From Curtobacterium sp. ZW137 (GTDB lineage: Bacteria > Actinomycetota > Actinomycetes > Actinomycetales > Microbacteriaceae), in the NCBI RefSeq assembly GCF_003762905.1, contig NZ_RJKS01000003.1:496001-560000 (forward strand): a stretch of DNA of 64,000 bases, given 5' to 3'. Within the stretch, counting starts at the first letter, position 1. Each line of letters begins with the position of its first letter. A program made the position numbers and the translations under genes. The notes below the pieces were generated by a model that was not told the origin of the DNA, searched no databases, and saw nothing but the letters and a program-made list of their open reading frames with translations. Positions 50,178-58,560 of the stretch are shown in pieces.

Positions 50178-51151
50178 CACGCACCACCATCGAGACGATG
50201 CCGGCACCGGCCGCGCAGTCGCTCATGCCCCCACGGGTGAGACCCGTCCGCCGGACCGGGCGGCGCCGCAGCGACGTCCTCGCCGGCTACCTGTTCATCG
50301 CCCCCGCCATCATCGGACTGCTGCTGTTCGTCGGCTACCCGATGGTCACGTCCCTGTACCACTCCTTCACGCAGTGGAACGGGCTCACCCCGGCGAAGTG
50401 GATCGGCTTCGACAACTACGTCGAGATGTTCACGGCCGACCCGAAGTTCTGGCCGTCGGTGGGGGTCACCCTGCTCTGGGTCGTCATCTCGGTGCCCGTC
50501 ACCATCGCGGCCGGCCTCGGGCTCGCCGTGCTCGTGGACCGGTCGCTCAAGGGGGTGAAGCTGTTCCGGACGATCTTCTACCTGCCGGTGGTGCTCCCCG
50601 CCGTCGCCGTCCTGACCCTGTGGAAGTACATCTACGACCCGACGTACGGACTCGCGAACGAGGTCCTCCGTGCGCTGCACCTGCCGACGAGCATGTGGCT
50701 CGGCGACGCGCACGTGGCACTCGCCTCCGTGCTCATCGTCGGGGTCTGGGGCGTCGGCGGGACGATGATCATCTTCCTCGCCGGACTGCAGGCCGTCCCG
50801 GTCGAACTGACCGAGGCCGCGAAGGTCGACGGTGCGGGTCCGATCCGACGGTTCCTGCAGATCACGCTGCCGATGATCGGACCGATCCTGCTGCTCCAGC
50901 TCGTCCTGCAGCTCAACGGCGCGTTCCAGACCTTCACCCAGATCGCGATCCTGACCAAGGGCGGCCCCGGCACGTCGACGAACCTGCTGATGTACAAGAT
51001 CTACACCGACGGCTTCGCCAACTTCATCGCGTCCCCCAACCTCGGGTACGCGACCGCGGAGGTCTGGGTGCTCTTCCTCATCGTGATGATCGTCACGCTC
51101 GGCATGCTCCGCCTCACCCGCGGACGCTTCTCGGCAGGGAGCGAAGCATGA
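50174..51151 (+). CDS. Sugar ABC transporter permease (UgpA/MalF type)
   Basis: The 325-residue protein has six transmembrane segments, the first at about residues 38-60 (LAGYLFIAPAIIGLLLFVGY), and the EAA loop LTEAAKVDGAGPIRRFLQIT. CUT1-family importers of this type move oligosaccharides. ATG 50174 overlaps the mannosidase stop. It forms the channel together with the next gene; no ATPase gene is in the operon, so a shared MsiK-type ATPase encoded elsewhere is expected. Confidence 0.92.
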   Translation: MTRTTIETMPAPAAQSLMPPRVRPVRRTGRRRSDVLAGYLFIAPAIIGLLLFVGYPMVTSLYHSFTQWNGLTPAKWIGFDNYVEMFTADPKFWPSVGVTLLWVVISVPVTIAAGLGLAVLVDRSLKGVKLFRTIFYLPVVLPAVAVLTLWKYIYDPTYGLANEVLRALHLPTSMWLGDAHVALASVLIVGVWGVGGTMIIFLAGLQAVPVELTEAAKVDGAGPIRRFLQITLPMIGPILLLQLVLQLNGAFQTFTQIAILTKGGPGTSTNLLMYKIYTDGFANFIASPNLGYATAEVWVLFLIVMIVTLGMLRLTRGRFSAGSEA

Positions 51152-52026
51152 CCGCCGTCGTCCCGCGCACGCGACGGATGCCGCTCGCGCAGCGCGTTCC
51201 CCTGCTGCTCTCCCGCATCGCGTGGTACCTGCTCTGCGCACTCCTCGCGGTGTCGATGCTGCTCCCGCTGGTGTGGATGCTGAGCATCGCGCTGAAGTCG
51301 AACGGCGACATCAACCAGATCCCGCCGTCGTTCTTCCCGAAGGAGTTCGACTGGTCGAACTTCGTCACCGGGCCGAACATGATCGACTTCTACCGGTTGC
51401 TGCTCAACACGGCGATCGTCACGGTGCTCTCCACCGCCGGCGCGGTCGTCAGCTCGATGGTGGTCGGCTACGGCATCTCCCGCATCGACTTCCCGGGCCG
51501 CAAGCTCTGGTTCGCGCTGATCTCCGGCAGCCTGTTCGTGCCGGGCATCGTCGGGCTCATCCCGCTGCAGCACCTCTACATCTCGCTCGGACTGATCGAC
51601 ACCTGGGTGCCGCTCGTCCTGCCGGCGTTCTTCGGCAGCCCGATCTTCGTGTTCCTGGCGCGGCAGTACTACCAGTCGATCCCGCGCTACCTCGACGAGT
51701 CGGCGCTGATCGACGGCGCCGGGCACTGGACGATCTTCACGAAGATCATGCTGCCGATCACGAAGCCGGTGTCAATCACCATCGCGATCATGTCCTTCCA
51801 GCTCGCGTGGAACGACTACCTCAACCCCCTCGTGTACCTGCAGACCGGGTCGAAGTTCACGCTCTCGCTCGGCATGGCGTCCTTCCTCGGCGACACCGCG
51901 GGCTCTCAGTACAACTACTACATGGCGACGAACCTGCTGTTCATGCTGCCGCCGCTCGCCCTGTTCTTCCTCGCCCAGCGCTACTTCATGGAGGGCATCG
52001 GCTCCCTCGGGACGATCTCGAAGTGA
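51148..52026 (+). CDS. Sugar ABC transporter permease (UgpE/MalG type)
   Basis: This 292-residue protein has six transmembrane segments and the EAA loop LDESALIDGAGHWTIFTKIMLP of CUT1 MalG-type permeases. It begins at ATG 51148, overlapping the preceding stop (ATGA), and pairs with that permease. The binding protein gene follows after 59 bp. Confidence 0.92.
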   Translation: MTAVVPRTRRMPLAQRVPLLLSRIAWYLLCALLAVSMLLPLVWMLSIALKSNGDINQIPPSFFPKEFDWSNFVTGPNMIDFYRLLLNTAIVTVLSTAGAVVSSMVVGYGISRIDFPGRKLWFALISGSLFVPGIVGLIPLQHLYISLGLIDTWVPLVLPAFFGSPIFVFLARQYYQSIPRYLDESALIDGAGHWTIFTKIMLPITKPVSITIAIMSFQLAWNDYLNPLVYLQTGSKFTLSLGMASFLGDTAGSQYNYYMATNLLFMLPPLALFFLAQRYFMEGIGSLGTISK

Positions 52027-52085
52027 GCCGCGCCCGCACCCCCGAACCACCCACCGATCCGCACCACCACTCAAAGGAGAGTGCC

Positions 52086-53393
52086 ATGCACCGCACCCGA
52101 CTGACCGCCGCGATCGCGGCGGTCGCCCTGACCGGCCTGGCCCTGGCCGGCTGCAGCTCCACCTCGAACGCCGCGGGATCCGCCGCGGGCACGAAGGTCA
52201 CGTACATGACCTGGGAGTCGACGACCACGAACACGGCCTTCGACGCGACGATGAAGAAGTTCCAGAAGTCGTCGGGGATCACCGTGCAACGCGAGGCCGC
52301 CCCGAACTCCGACTACCCGCAGAAGCTCGCCAGCCTCATCCTCTCCAAGAAGGCCCCGGACTTCTTCTGGTGCACCACCGCGGAGGCGCAGAACCTGGCC
52401 GACGAAGGGCTCCTCTACGACTGGTCCGACAAGCTCGACTCCGGTGACGGGCTCAAGGCCTCCGGGTTCGCGCCCGGGTCCCTCGCCATGTGGAAGACGC
52501 AGGACGGCAAGGTCGCCGGCATCCCGACCCTCGCCAACACCTTCGGCTTCTTCTACAACGCGGACACGTTCAAGGACGCCGGACTCGACGCGCCGAAGGC
52601 CGGGTGGACCTGGGACGACATGTTCTCCGACATCGCGGCCCTGAAGAAGCAGGACCCGTCGACGACGCCGCTGGTGAACCAATGGCCGCTGCTGACGAGC
52701 CCCCAGGGCGCATCGGCGTACTCCGTCTCGAACGGCGGCAAGCCGATCGTCGACGACTTCGTGCACGCGACGAAGGTGCGCGCGGACAAGACGCTCACCG
52801 AGGGCGTGCAGAAGTTCACCGACGCCATCGCGGCCGGGCAGATGACCAACCCCGACTACGACTCGACCAACGCGATGGCCGCGTTCTCGAACGGCAAGGT
52901 CCCGCTGATGTTCGGCGGGCAGTGGCTGCAGAACTTCATCGCCCCGAACCACCCGAAGATGGCGTGGGGCTTCGCGCCCTGGCCCGCCGGGACGGTGTCG
53001 AACGTGCAGCCGATCGAGGCGAACGGCGTCTGCTCGCCGTCCACGATCAAGGACCCGGACGCGGTGTGGAAGACCATCTCCTACCTCGACACCACGGGCT
53101 TCAACGAGGCCATGAAGGCGCAACCGGTCGCCCCGATCGCGTACACCGCCGGCAGCAAGGGCTACTACGCCTCCCTCGAGGCCGGTGACGACGCATCGAA
53201 GAGCATCGCGGCGACGGCGGAGTACGAGCTCGGGACGAAGGACAAGTTCATCACCCAGTTCCTCGACCCGTGGTCGACGAAGGCGGCGGACGTCGTCACG
53301 ACGTCGTGGAACCCGGCGCTCGAGGGGAAGAAGAGCGTGAAGTCGGGTGTCGACGGCACGGTCTCCGGCATCGAGGGGCTCATCAAGAAGTGA
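52086..53393 (+). CDS. Sugar ABC transporter substrate-binding lipoprotein
   Basis: The 435-residue protein has a lipoprotein signal with lipobox LAGC (acylated C23) and an extracellular binding domain of the SBP_bac_1 type (TFGFFYNADTFKDAGLDAPK, GGQWLQNFIAPN). It should deliver manno-oligosaccharides or a related glycan to the two permeases. ATG 52086 follows AAAGGAGAG. Placement after the permeases is unusual but not rare. It overlaps the GH130-like gene by a GTGA. Confidence 0.92.
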   Translation: MHRTRLTAAIAAVALTGLALAGCSSTSNAAGSAAGTKVTYMTWESTTTNTAFDATMKKFQKSSGITVQREAAPNSDYPQKLASLILSKKAPDFFWCTTAEAQNLADEGLLYDWSDKLDSGDGLKASGFAPGSLAMWKTQDGKVAGIPTLANTFGFFYNADTFKDAGLDAPKAGWTWDDMFSDIAALKKQDPSTTPLVNQWPLLTSPQGASAYSVSNGGKPIVDDFVHATKVRADKTLTEGVQKFTDAIAAGQMTNPDYDSTNAMAAFSNGKVPLMFGGQWLQNFIAPNHPKMAWGFAPWPAGTVSNVQPIEANGVCSPSTIKDPDAVWKTISYLDTTGFNEAMKAQPVAPIAYTAGSKGYYASLEAGDDASKSIAATAEYELGTKDKFITQFLDPWSTKAADVVTTSWNPALEGKKSVKSGVDGTVSGIEGLIKK

Positions 53394-54340
53394 GCACCCC
53401 GCCGCCGATCGACTTCCCGTTCGGCCCGTTCGTCCCGGCGGAGCACAATCCCGTGCTCCGCCCGGGGCGGCACCACTGGGAGTCCACCAACGTCTACAAC
53501 CCCGCCGCGATCGTCGTCGACGACCGCATCGCCCTGCTCTACCGGGCGCACGCCGACGACATCGTCTCGTCCGTCGGCCTGGCATGGAGCCACGACGGGT
53601 ACGCGTTCGACACCGAACCGGATCCCGTGATCGTCCCCGAGCACGACTACGAGCGGTACGGGTGCGAAGACCCGCGCGTCGTCCGCGTCGACGACACGTA
53701 CTACTGCACGTACACCGGGTGGGACCGTCACACCGCCCGGCTCTGCCTGGCCACGTCGACGGACCTGCGGACCTGGCACAAGCACGGCCCGATCGTGCCC
53801 GGCATCAACACCTTCGCCGGCGTCCGCGAGACACCGGGCCCCGACTGGAGCAAGGGCGGCGTCATCCTCCCCGAACCGATCGACGGACGGTGGCTGATGT
53901 GGTTCGGCGAGGGCAACGTGCACGTCGCCACCTCCGACGACCTGCTCCACTGGGACGCGGACCCGACGCCGGTCCTCCGACCGGAACCCGGGACGTTCGC
54001 GGGCGACCTCGTCGAGACCGGCCCGCAACCGGTCCGGACCCGCACCGGCCACGTGCTGCTCATGCACAACAGCGCGATCGTCCGGGCGGTCGACGACGTC
54101 ACGTACGCCTGCGGCCAGGTGCTGATCGACCCACACCGGCCGGACCGCGTCGTCGCGAAGACCACCGAGCCGTGGCTCTCACCCACGACCGAGGAGGACC
54201 GGCACGGGCTCGTCGACGACGTCACGTTCGTCGAGGGGCTCGTGTTCCACCGCGGCACCTGGTTCGCCTACTACGGCCAGAGCGACACCACCATCGGTGT
54301 CGCCACCTTCACACCCACCGACCGAGAGGACGACGCATGA
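53390..54340 (+). CDS. GH130-like mannoside phosphorylase/hydrolase
   Basis: The 316-residue five-bladed propeller protein has GH130 hallmarks: YNPAAIVVDDRIALLYRA, the acidic motif RYGCEDPRVV and TYTGWD. GH130 enzymes cleave beta-mannosides by phosphorolysis or hydrolysis; I cannot tell which here. It is joined with an alpha-mannosidase, so the operon may process both alpha and beta linkages of N-glycan or mannan fragments. GTG 53390 overlaps the binding protein stop. There is no signal peptide. Confidence 0.82.
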   Translation: MSTPPPIDFPFGPFVPAEHNPVLRPGRHHWESTNVYNPAAIVVDDRIALLYRAHADDIVSSVGLAWSHDGYAFDTEPDPVIVPEHDYERYGCEDPRVVRVDDTYYCTYTGWDRHTARLCLATSTDLRTWHKHGPIVPGINTFAGVRETPGPDWSKGGVILPEPIDGRWLMWFGEGNVHVATSDDLLHWDADPTPVLRPEPGTFAGDLVETGPQPVRTRTGHVLLMHNSAIVRAVDDVTYACGQVLIDPHRPDRVVAKTTEPWLSPTTEEDRHGLVDDVTFVEGLVFHRGTWFAYYGQSDTTIGVATFTPTDREDDA

Positions 54341-54963
54341 CCATCACCCTCCGACCGAGCAGCACGGTGATGTTCACCGGCGACTCGATCACCGACTGCC
54401 AGCACCTCGAGATCGAGCAGCCGCTCGGGTGGGGGTACCCGCTGCGTGTCGCCGGGGAATGGGGCCTCCAGCACCCGGACCGTCCGGTCACCTGGCACAA
54501 CACCGGGATCGCCGGCAACAAGGTGATGGACCTCGAACCCCGGTGGCAGCGTGACGTCCTCGACGTCCGGCCCGACCTGGTGTCGCTGCTCATCGGGGCG
54601 AACGACGTCGGCTGGAAGGACTACGCCGAGGACGGGTACGAGATCCCCGCGGTGGACTTCGGAGCGGGGATCCGACGGCTCCTCACGCCGCTCGCGGAAC
54701 GAGACGTGCAGCTCGTCCTCATCGAACCGTTCCTGCTGCCGGTGAACGACGCGCAGCGCGTCCAGCGCGAGGACCTCGACCCCAAGATCCAGGTGGTCCG
54801 GGAGATCGCTCGGGAGTACGGGGCCCACCTCCTCGCAGCCGACGGGATGTTCGCACAGCTCGCGGCGACCACCGGGCCGGAGTACTGGGCTGCGGACGGG
54901 GTCCACCCGACGCCCGCCGGGCACGCGGCGTTGGCAGCAGCATGGCTGGGACTCGTCGACTGA
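54337..54963 (+). CDS. SGNH/GDSL hydrolase (probable carbohydrate esterase)
   Basis: The 208-residue protein has the SGNH blocks: FTGDSITD with S17, the glycine in HNTGIAGN, GANDVGW and the DGVHP Asp-His pair near the C-terminus. Its start overlaps the GH130-like stop (ATGA). It probably deacetylates the oligosaccharide processed by the other enzymes. There is no signal peptide, so it should be cytosolic. Confidence 0.87.
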   Translation: MTITLRPSSTVMFTGDSITDCQHLEIEQPLGWGYPLRVAGEWGLQHPDRPVTWHNTGIAGNKVMDLEPRWQRDVLDVRPDLVSLLIGANDVGWKDYAEDGYEIPAVDFGAGIRRLLTPLAERDVQLVLIEPFLLPVNDAQRVQREDLDPKIQVVREIAREYGAHLLAADGMFAQLAATTGPEYWAADGVHPTPAGHAALAAAWLGLVD

Positions 54964-54976
54964 CACGACGCCCCAC

Positions 54977-55020
54977 CGGACGGGAGGCGCGGGTCGGGCC
55001 CGACCCGTGCCTCCCGTCCG
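54977..55020. terminator. 44-bp palindrome between convergent transcripts
   Basis: A near-perfect 44-bp hairpin (one G/T pair) ends the mannosidase operon and the convergent LacI gene. Its outer 12-base arms are identical to those at 43506-43549 while the inner ten bases differ yet still pair. Confidence 0.85.
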
Positions 55021-55039
55021 CCGTGCTGCCGGTCTGCGG

Positions 55040-56068
55040 TCAGCCGCGTCCGCGGACGACCAGCCGCGCCGGGACGACGGCGCGCTGCGCGGGCTGTGCG
55101 CGGTCCGCGAGACGCTCGAACAGCAGCTGTGCGCCGACCCGGCCGACCTCGTACGGGTTGCTGTCGATCACGCTCACCCCGAAGCGGGGCGCGAGCGGGA
55201 AGTCGTCGAAGCTGAGCAGGTCGATCGGCTGCCGTTCGTACGCGTCGGACAGCAGCAGCCCGGTGCAGAGCCGGTTGTTGTCGGTGAACACGGCCGTCGG
55301 GGCGTCCGGCGCGGTGAGCATCGCGTCCGCCGCGGTGGTCGCCTCGGCGTCCGTCACCAGGCCGTCGCGGACGATCTGCATGTCGAGCGGGATGCCGGCG
55401 CTCTCCAACGCTCGTTGGTACCCCCGCCACCGTTCGAGCGCGCCGCTGCCGGACCGCGGGTGCCCGAGGTACCCGATCCGCCGGTGTCCGCGGTCGAGCA
55501 GCATCCGGACCCCTTCGAACGTGGTCTGCTCGTTGGTGGTGGTGACCGCGTCGAGGAGGCCGCCGAGTGCGGGTGGCGGGGAGTCCACGAACACGATCGC
55601 GGCACCGTACGAGGCCTCTTCCGCGAGGTAGCCCAGGTCGGCGCCGATCGGCGCAACGATCAGCCCGGCAACGCGGTGCGCGAAGAACTGACGGATCACG
55701 CGGTGCTCGAGCTCGCCGTCGTTCTGCGCGTCACCGGAGAGCACGAGATGCCCGTGCTGCGCCGCGACGGAGTGGATGCCGCGCAGCATCGGCGCGAAGA
55801 AGGGGTTCGTGAAGTCACCGAGGGTCACGCCGACCGTCGCCATGGACCGGTCCTTGCGACGCAGACCCGCCGCGATGTCGTTCACCTGGAACCCCAGGCG
55901 GTCTGCTTCGGCGAGGATGCGGACCCGGGTCGCTTCCTTCACCGGACCGTCGCCCCGGACGGCGCGGGAGACGGTCTTGATGCTCACACCCGTCGCCTCG
56001 GCGATGTCCTGCAGACGCGGCCGGCGCCGAGGGGCGCGGGGACCCGCCGGAGGCTCACCGTTGCTCAT
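55040..56068 (-). CDS. LacI-family repressor of the glycosidase locus
   Basis: The 342-residue protein has a LacI helix-turn-helix (RLQDIAEATGVSIKTVSRAVRG) with the hinge segment NDIAAGLRRK and a periplasmic-binding-like ligand domain (VGVTLGDFTNPFFAPMLRGI). The start ATG 56068 is six bases after TACCAT on the minus strand, with no Shine-Dalgarno sequence. A GCCAACGATGAC site next to this promoter resembles the GTCAACGTTGAC operators at 46988-47019. It probably represses both glycosidase operons and itself, with a mannoside or similar sugar as inducer. Confidence 0.9.
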   Translation of the reverse strand: MSNGEPPAGPRAPRRRPRLQDIAEATGVSIKTVSRAVRGDGPVKEATRVRILAEADRLGFQVNDIAAGLRRKDRSMATVGVTLGDFTNPFFAPMLRGIHSVAAQHGHLVLSGDAQNDGELEHRVIRQFFAHRVAGLIVAPIGADLGYLAEEASYGAAIVFVDSPPPALGGLLDAVTTTNEQTTFEGVRMLLDRGHRRIGYLGHPRSGSGALERWRGYQRALESAGIPLDMQIVRDGLVTDAEATTAADAMLTAPDAPTAVFTDNNRLCTGLLLSDAYERQPIDLLSFDDFPLAPRFGVSVIDSNPYEVGRVGAQLLFERLADRAQPAQRAVVPARLVVRGRG

Positions 56069-56081
56069 GTCCCGATGGTAG

Positions 56082-56093
56082 TGCCAACGATGA
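56082..56093. promoter_or_regulatory. Autoregulatory LacI operator candidate
   Basis: GCCAACGATGAC differs at two positions from the GTCAACGTTGAC palindrome at 47008. It lies just upstream of the LacI -10 element (TACCAT, minus strand, 56075-56080). Confidence 0.6.
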
Positions 56094-56144
56094 CATGCCT
56101 CCCGGCCCCCGGGAGGCCGGGGTCAGCGGCCCGCGAGGAACACC

Positions 56145-56173
56145 GCGGGCCCCCAGCGACGCTGAGGGCCCGC
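56145..56173 (-). terminator. Terminator of the secreted hydrolase gene
   Basis: GCGGGCCC at 56145-56152 pairs with GGGCCCGC at 56166-56173, with partial pairing inside the loop. It is about 40 bp downstream of the alpha/beta hydrolase stop. A second hairpin, GCCTCCCGG with CCGGGAGGC (56097-56117), lies closer to the LacI gene. Confidence 0.6.
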
Positions 56174-56210
56174 GGCGTCCGTGGGGCGTGGCGATGCGAT
56201 CAGCCCCGCC

Positions 56211-57071
56211 TCAATGGACGGTCGACGCCGCCCGCTCGATGACCGCCGTCACCGCGCCCGGCTGCGAGATCATCGACAGGTGCGACGCCCGCACGGGAAC
56301 GATCGTGCTGCCCGCCCGGTGCGCCATCCGGTACTGGGTCGCCGGCGGGATCACCTTGTCCTGCGTGCCGATGACGTCCCAGCTCCGGATCGACTTCCAC
56401 GCCGGGGGACCCGACGGCTCGGCCAGCGCCCCGAGCAGCGGCGGCAGCTGCCCCGCGGCGAGGACGTTCCGTGTGGCCGCGGGCACGTCCTGCGCGAAGG
56501 ACGTCGCGAAGGTCGAGGACTTCAGGTACACCTGGTACTCCGCCTGGCTCGTCGCTCCCGGTGGGGCGACGATGTCGAACAGGGTGGCGGGGTCGGCGGT
56601 GAGTGCGGAGCCGGACCCGGCGAGCAGGTCGTTGATGGTCTCGCCCTGGTCGGGCAGGAACGCGTCGATGTAGACGAGCGCCTTGACGTCGGGGTCGGAG
56701 GCGGCAGCGTTCGTGATGACCGCGCCGCCGTACGAGTGGCCGACGAGCACGACCGGGCCGCTGGTGCGCTGGGCGAGGTACGCGCTGAGGGCTGCGGCGT
56801 CCGGCGCGATGCCGCGGAGGTCGTTCGGCGGCACCAGGACCGGGTACCCGGCGCGCTGGAGTGCTGCGGTGACGGGCGCGAAGCTGGCGGAGTCCGCCCA
56901 CGCGCCGTGCACGAGGACGACGGTGGGTTTCGGCGACGGCGACGGTGTGTGGTGCCCGTGTCCGTCGGCGGAGGCGGCCTGGAGTGGGAACGCGATCGCC
57001 CCGGCGGCGAGGGCGAGGGCGGCGACGGTCGCGGCGAGCGTGCGACGTCGACGGCGGGTGGTGTCCGGCAT
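56211..57071 (-). CDS. Secreted alpha/beta hydrolase
   Basis: The 286-residue protein has a signal peptide (RRRRR, then a hydrophobic stretch and a likely cleavage after QAASA), a short His/Pro/Ser linker, then a hydrolase domain: VVLVHGAWADSASF, GHSYGGAVITNA and a late His in VRASHLSMIS. It should act outside the cell on an ester or related bond. It is similar to the cytosolic hydrolase at 36018-36713. ATG 57071 has GGAAGG upstream. The AraC gene upstream may regulate it. Confidence 0.87.
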   Translation of the reverse strand: MPDTTRRRRRTLAATVAALALAAGAIAFPLQAASADGHGHHTPSPSPKPTVVLVHGAWADSASFAPVTAALQRAGYPVLVPPNDLRGIAPDAAALSAYLAQRTSGPVVLVGHSYGGAVITNAAASDPDVKALVYIDAFLPDQGETINDLLAGSGSALTADPATLFDIVAPPGATSQAEYQVYLKSSTFATSFAQDVPAATRNVLAAGQLPPLLGALAEPSGPPAWKSIRSWDVIGTQDKVIPPATQYRMAHRAGSTIVPVRASHLSMISQPGAVTAVIERAASTVH

Positions 57072-57224
57072 GGTGGTTCCTTCCGATACGTCAGGTCCAC
57101 GGGGTCCGGCTGGGCTCCATGACGCGGCGACAGCGGGAGCGCGCTCCTCGTCGGGGAACGAGGCAGAGCGCGGCAGAACGATGGTGCGAACGTGTCGTGC
57201 CGAGGCCGCGTCGTCACACTACGG

Positions 57225-57827
57225 TCAGCGTTCCTTCGCGATCTTGATCGGATCCGCACAGATAGTTGTCGGTTCCCGCACCGAGCCGCCGGGTTCCTGC
57301 CCGCAGCGCTTGCGGTAGTCGCGGGGGCTCATCCCGTAGGCACGGTGGAACGCCCGGGTGAAGTTCGCGTGGTCCGGGAACCCCCACCGGTGTGCGATCT
57401 CCGAGACGGTGACGTGTCGCTCGTGGACGCGGCGGAGCTCCTCTGCGGCGCCGGCGAGTCGTCTCCCGCGCACCCGGTCGGCCAGGCTGATGCCGGCTCG
57501 CTGCAGGATCAGGTACGCGTACCGCTCGGAGATGCCGTGCACCCGCGCGACCTCCGCGATCGTCAGGTCCCGGTCGACGACGTGGACCTGGACGTACTCG
57601 AGCATCCGGGACCAGAGCGGGGTGGGGGACGGCGGAGCTGCACCGGGGGTCGCGGTGAGGAGCGCGCGGAGGAGCCGGAGCGTCGACTCCTCGAGGGCGG
57701 CGCGGTCGGCCTCCGGCAGGTGGACGGCGGTCGTGGCGAGGTCGCCGAGGTAGCGCGAGACGACGAGCGCCTCCGGGGTCGCGGCCGCGGTGCGGTCGGG
57801 ACGGACGAGGTCGAACGGCAGTGTCAT
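57225..57827 (-). CDS. Short AraC-family regulator
   Basis: The 200-residue protein has the two-helix-turn-helix AraC DNA-binding domain at about residues 85-175 (DLTIAEVARVHGISERYAYL, VSEIAHRWGFPDHANFTRAF). Only about 80 residues precede it, against about 200 in family members with a cupin-like ligand domain. The LPFDLVRP segment resembles the end of such a domain. ATG 57827 has a perfect GAGGAGG site, so this is an intact short gene and not merely a broken one. It may have lost ligand control. It is upstream of the secreted hydrolase. Confidence 0.85.
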   Translation of the reverse strand: MTLPFDLVRPDRTAAATPEALVVSRYLGDLATTAVHLPEADRAALEESTLRLLRALLTATPGAAPPSPTPLWSRMLEYVQVHVVDRDLTIAEVARVHGISERYAYLILQRAGISLADRVRGRRLAGAAEELRRVHERHVTVSEIAHRWGFPDHANFTRAFHRAYGMSPRDYRKRCGQEPGGSVREPTTICADPIKIAKER

Positions 57828-57840
57828 GACGCCTCCTCAC

Positions 57841-57860
57841 GGTGGGCACATGCTCCCACC
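57841..57860. promoter_or_regulatory. Inverted repeat between divergent genes
   Basis: GGTGGG and CCCACC flank CACATGCT in the 85-bp gap between the AraC and DNA glycosylase genes. It could be an operator for the AraC protein; the evidence is symmetry and position only. Confidence 0.4.
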
Positions 57861-57912
57861 GGAGGCGCGATCCCACCAGGCCCGGCGCCCTGGGCGTTCC
57901 TACACTGGTGCG

Positions 57913-58548
57913 ATGCCGATGACCCGCGCCGAGCTGGAGGCGTTCCGCGGCGTCCCGCTGCCGGACGAGATCGGACCTGGCGTCCGGCTGTTGTTCGTCG
58001 GGGTCAACCCGGGCCTCCGGAGCGCCGCGGTCGGGGCGGCCTTCGCGAACCGTGGCAACCGGTTCTGGAAGGCCCTGCACGCTGCGGGGATCACCGGCCA
58101 GGTGTTCGACACGAGTGCCGGGTTCGCCGCGGCGGACCGTGACGAGCTGTACGGCCGGGGTGTGGGGCTCACGACGCTGGTGCCGGGTGCGACTGCTCGT
58201 GCCGACGAGCTCTCCGACGACCAGCTCCGTGCGGGTCGCGCCGAGCTCGTCACGAAGGTGACCGCCGTGCGGCCGGCTGTCGTCGCGATGCTCGGCATCA
58301 CCGCGTTCCGGCTCGCATTCGACCGACCGCGCGCGGTCCCGGGCGAGCAGCCAGAGCCGATCGGACCCGCGCGGCTCTGGGTGGTGCCGAACCCGTCCGG
58401 CCTGAACGCCCATGCGACGGTGGAGTCGTTGGGTGGGGCGTACCGCGCGGCTGCTGCCGCTGCGGGGGTGCCGCTCCTGACACCCGAGGGGCCGCCGCGA
58501 CCGCCGTCAGGACGACCGCCGCGACCGCCGTCAGGACGACGGCCGTGA
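57913..58548 (+). CDS. mug: Mug-type G/U mismatch-specific DNA glycosylase
   Basis: The 211-residue protein has the motif GVNPGLRS (N32) and the late loop VPNPSGLNAH of the Mug/TDG group. It removes uracil or damaged pyrimidines from mispairs with G, leaving an abasic site. FANRGNRFWKAL is also typical. The C-terminus has a duplicated PPRPPSGR segment outside the fold. ATG 57913 is preceded by TACACT with six bases between and no ribosome-binding site, so it is probably leaderless. Confidence 0.88.
   Translation: MPMTRAELEAFRGVPLPDEIGPGVRLLFVGVNPGLRSAAVGAAFANRGNRFWKALHAAGITGQVFDTSAGFAAADRDELYGRGVGLTTLVPGATARADELSDDQLRAGRAELVTKVTAVRPAVVAMLGITAFRLAFDRPRAVPGEQPEPIGPARLWVVPNPSGLNAHATVESLGGAYRAAAAAAGVPLLTPEGPPRPPSGRPPRPPSGRRP
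58492..58539 (+). repeat. 24-bp tandem duplication at the mug 3' end
   Basis: Two identical 24-base units (58492-58515 and 58516-58539) encode a repeated Pro/Arg-rich tail just before the stop codon. The duplication is in frame. Confidence 0.9.
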
Positions 58549-58560
58549 TCGGGCCGGCCC

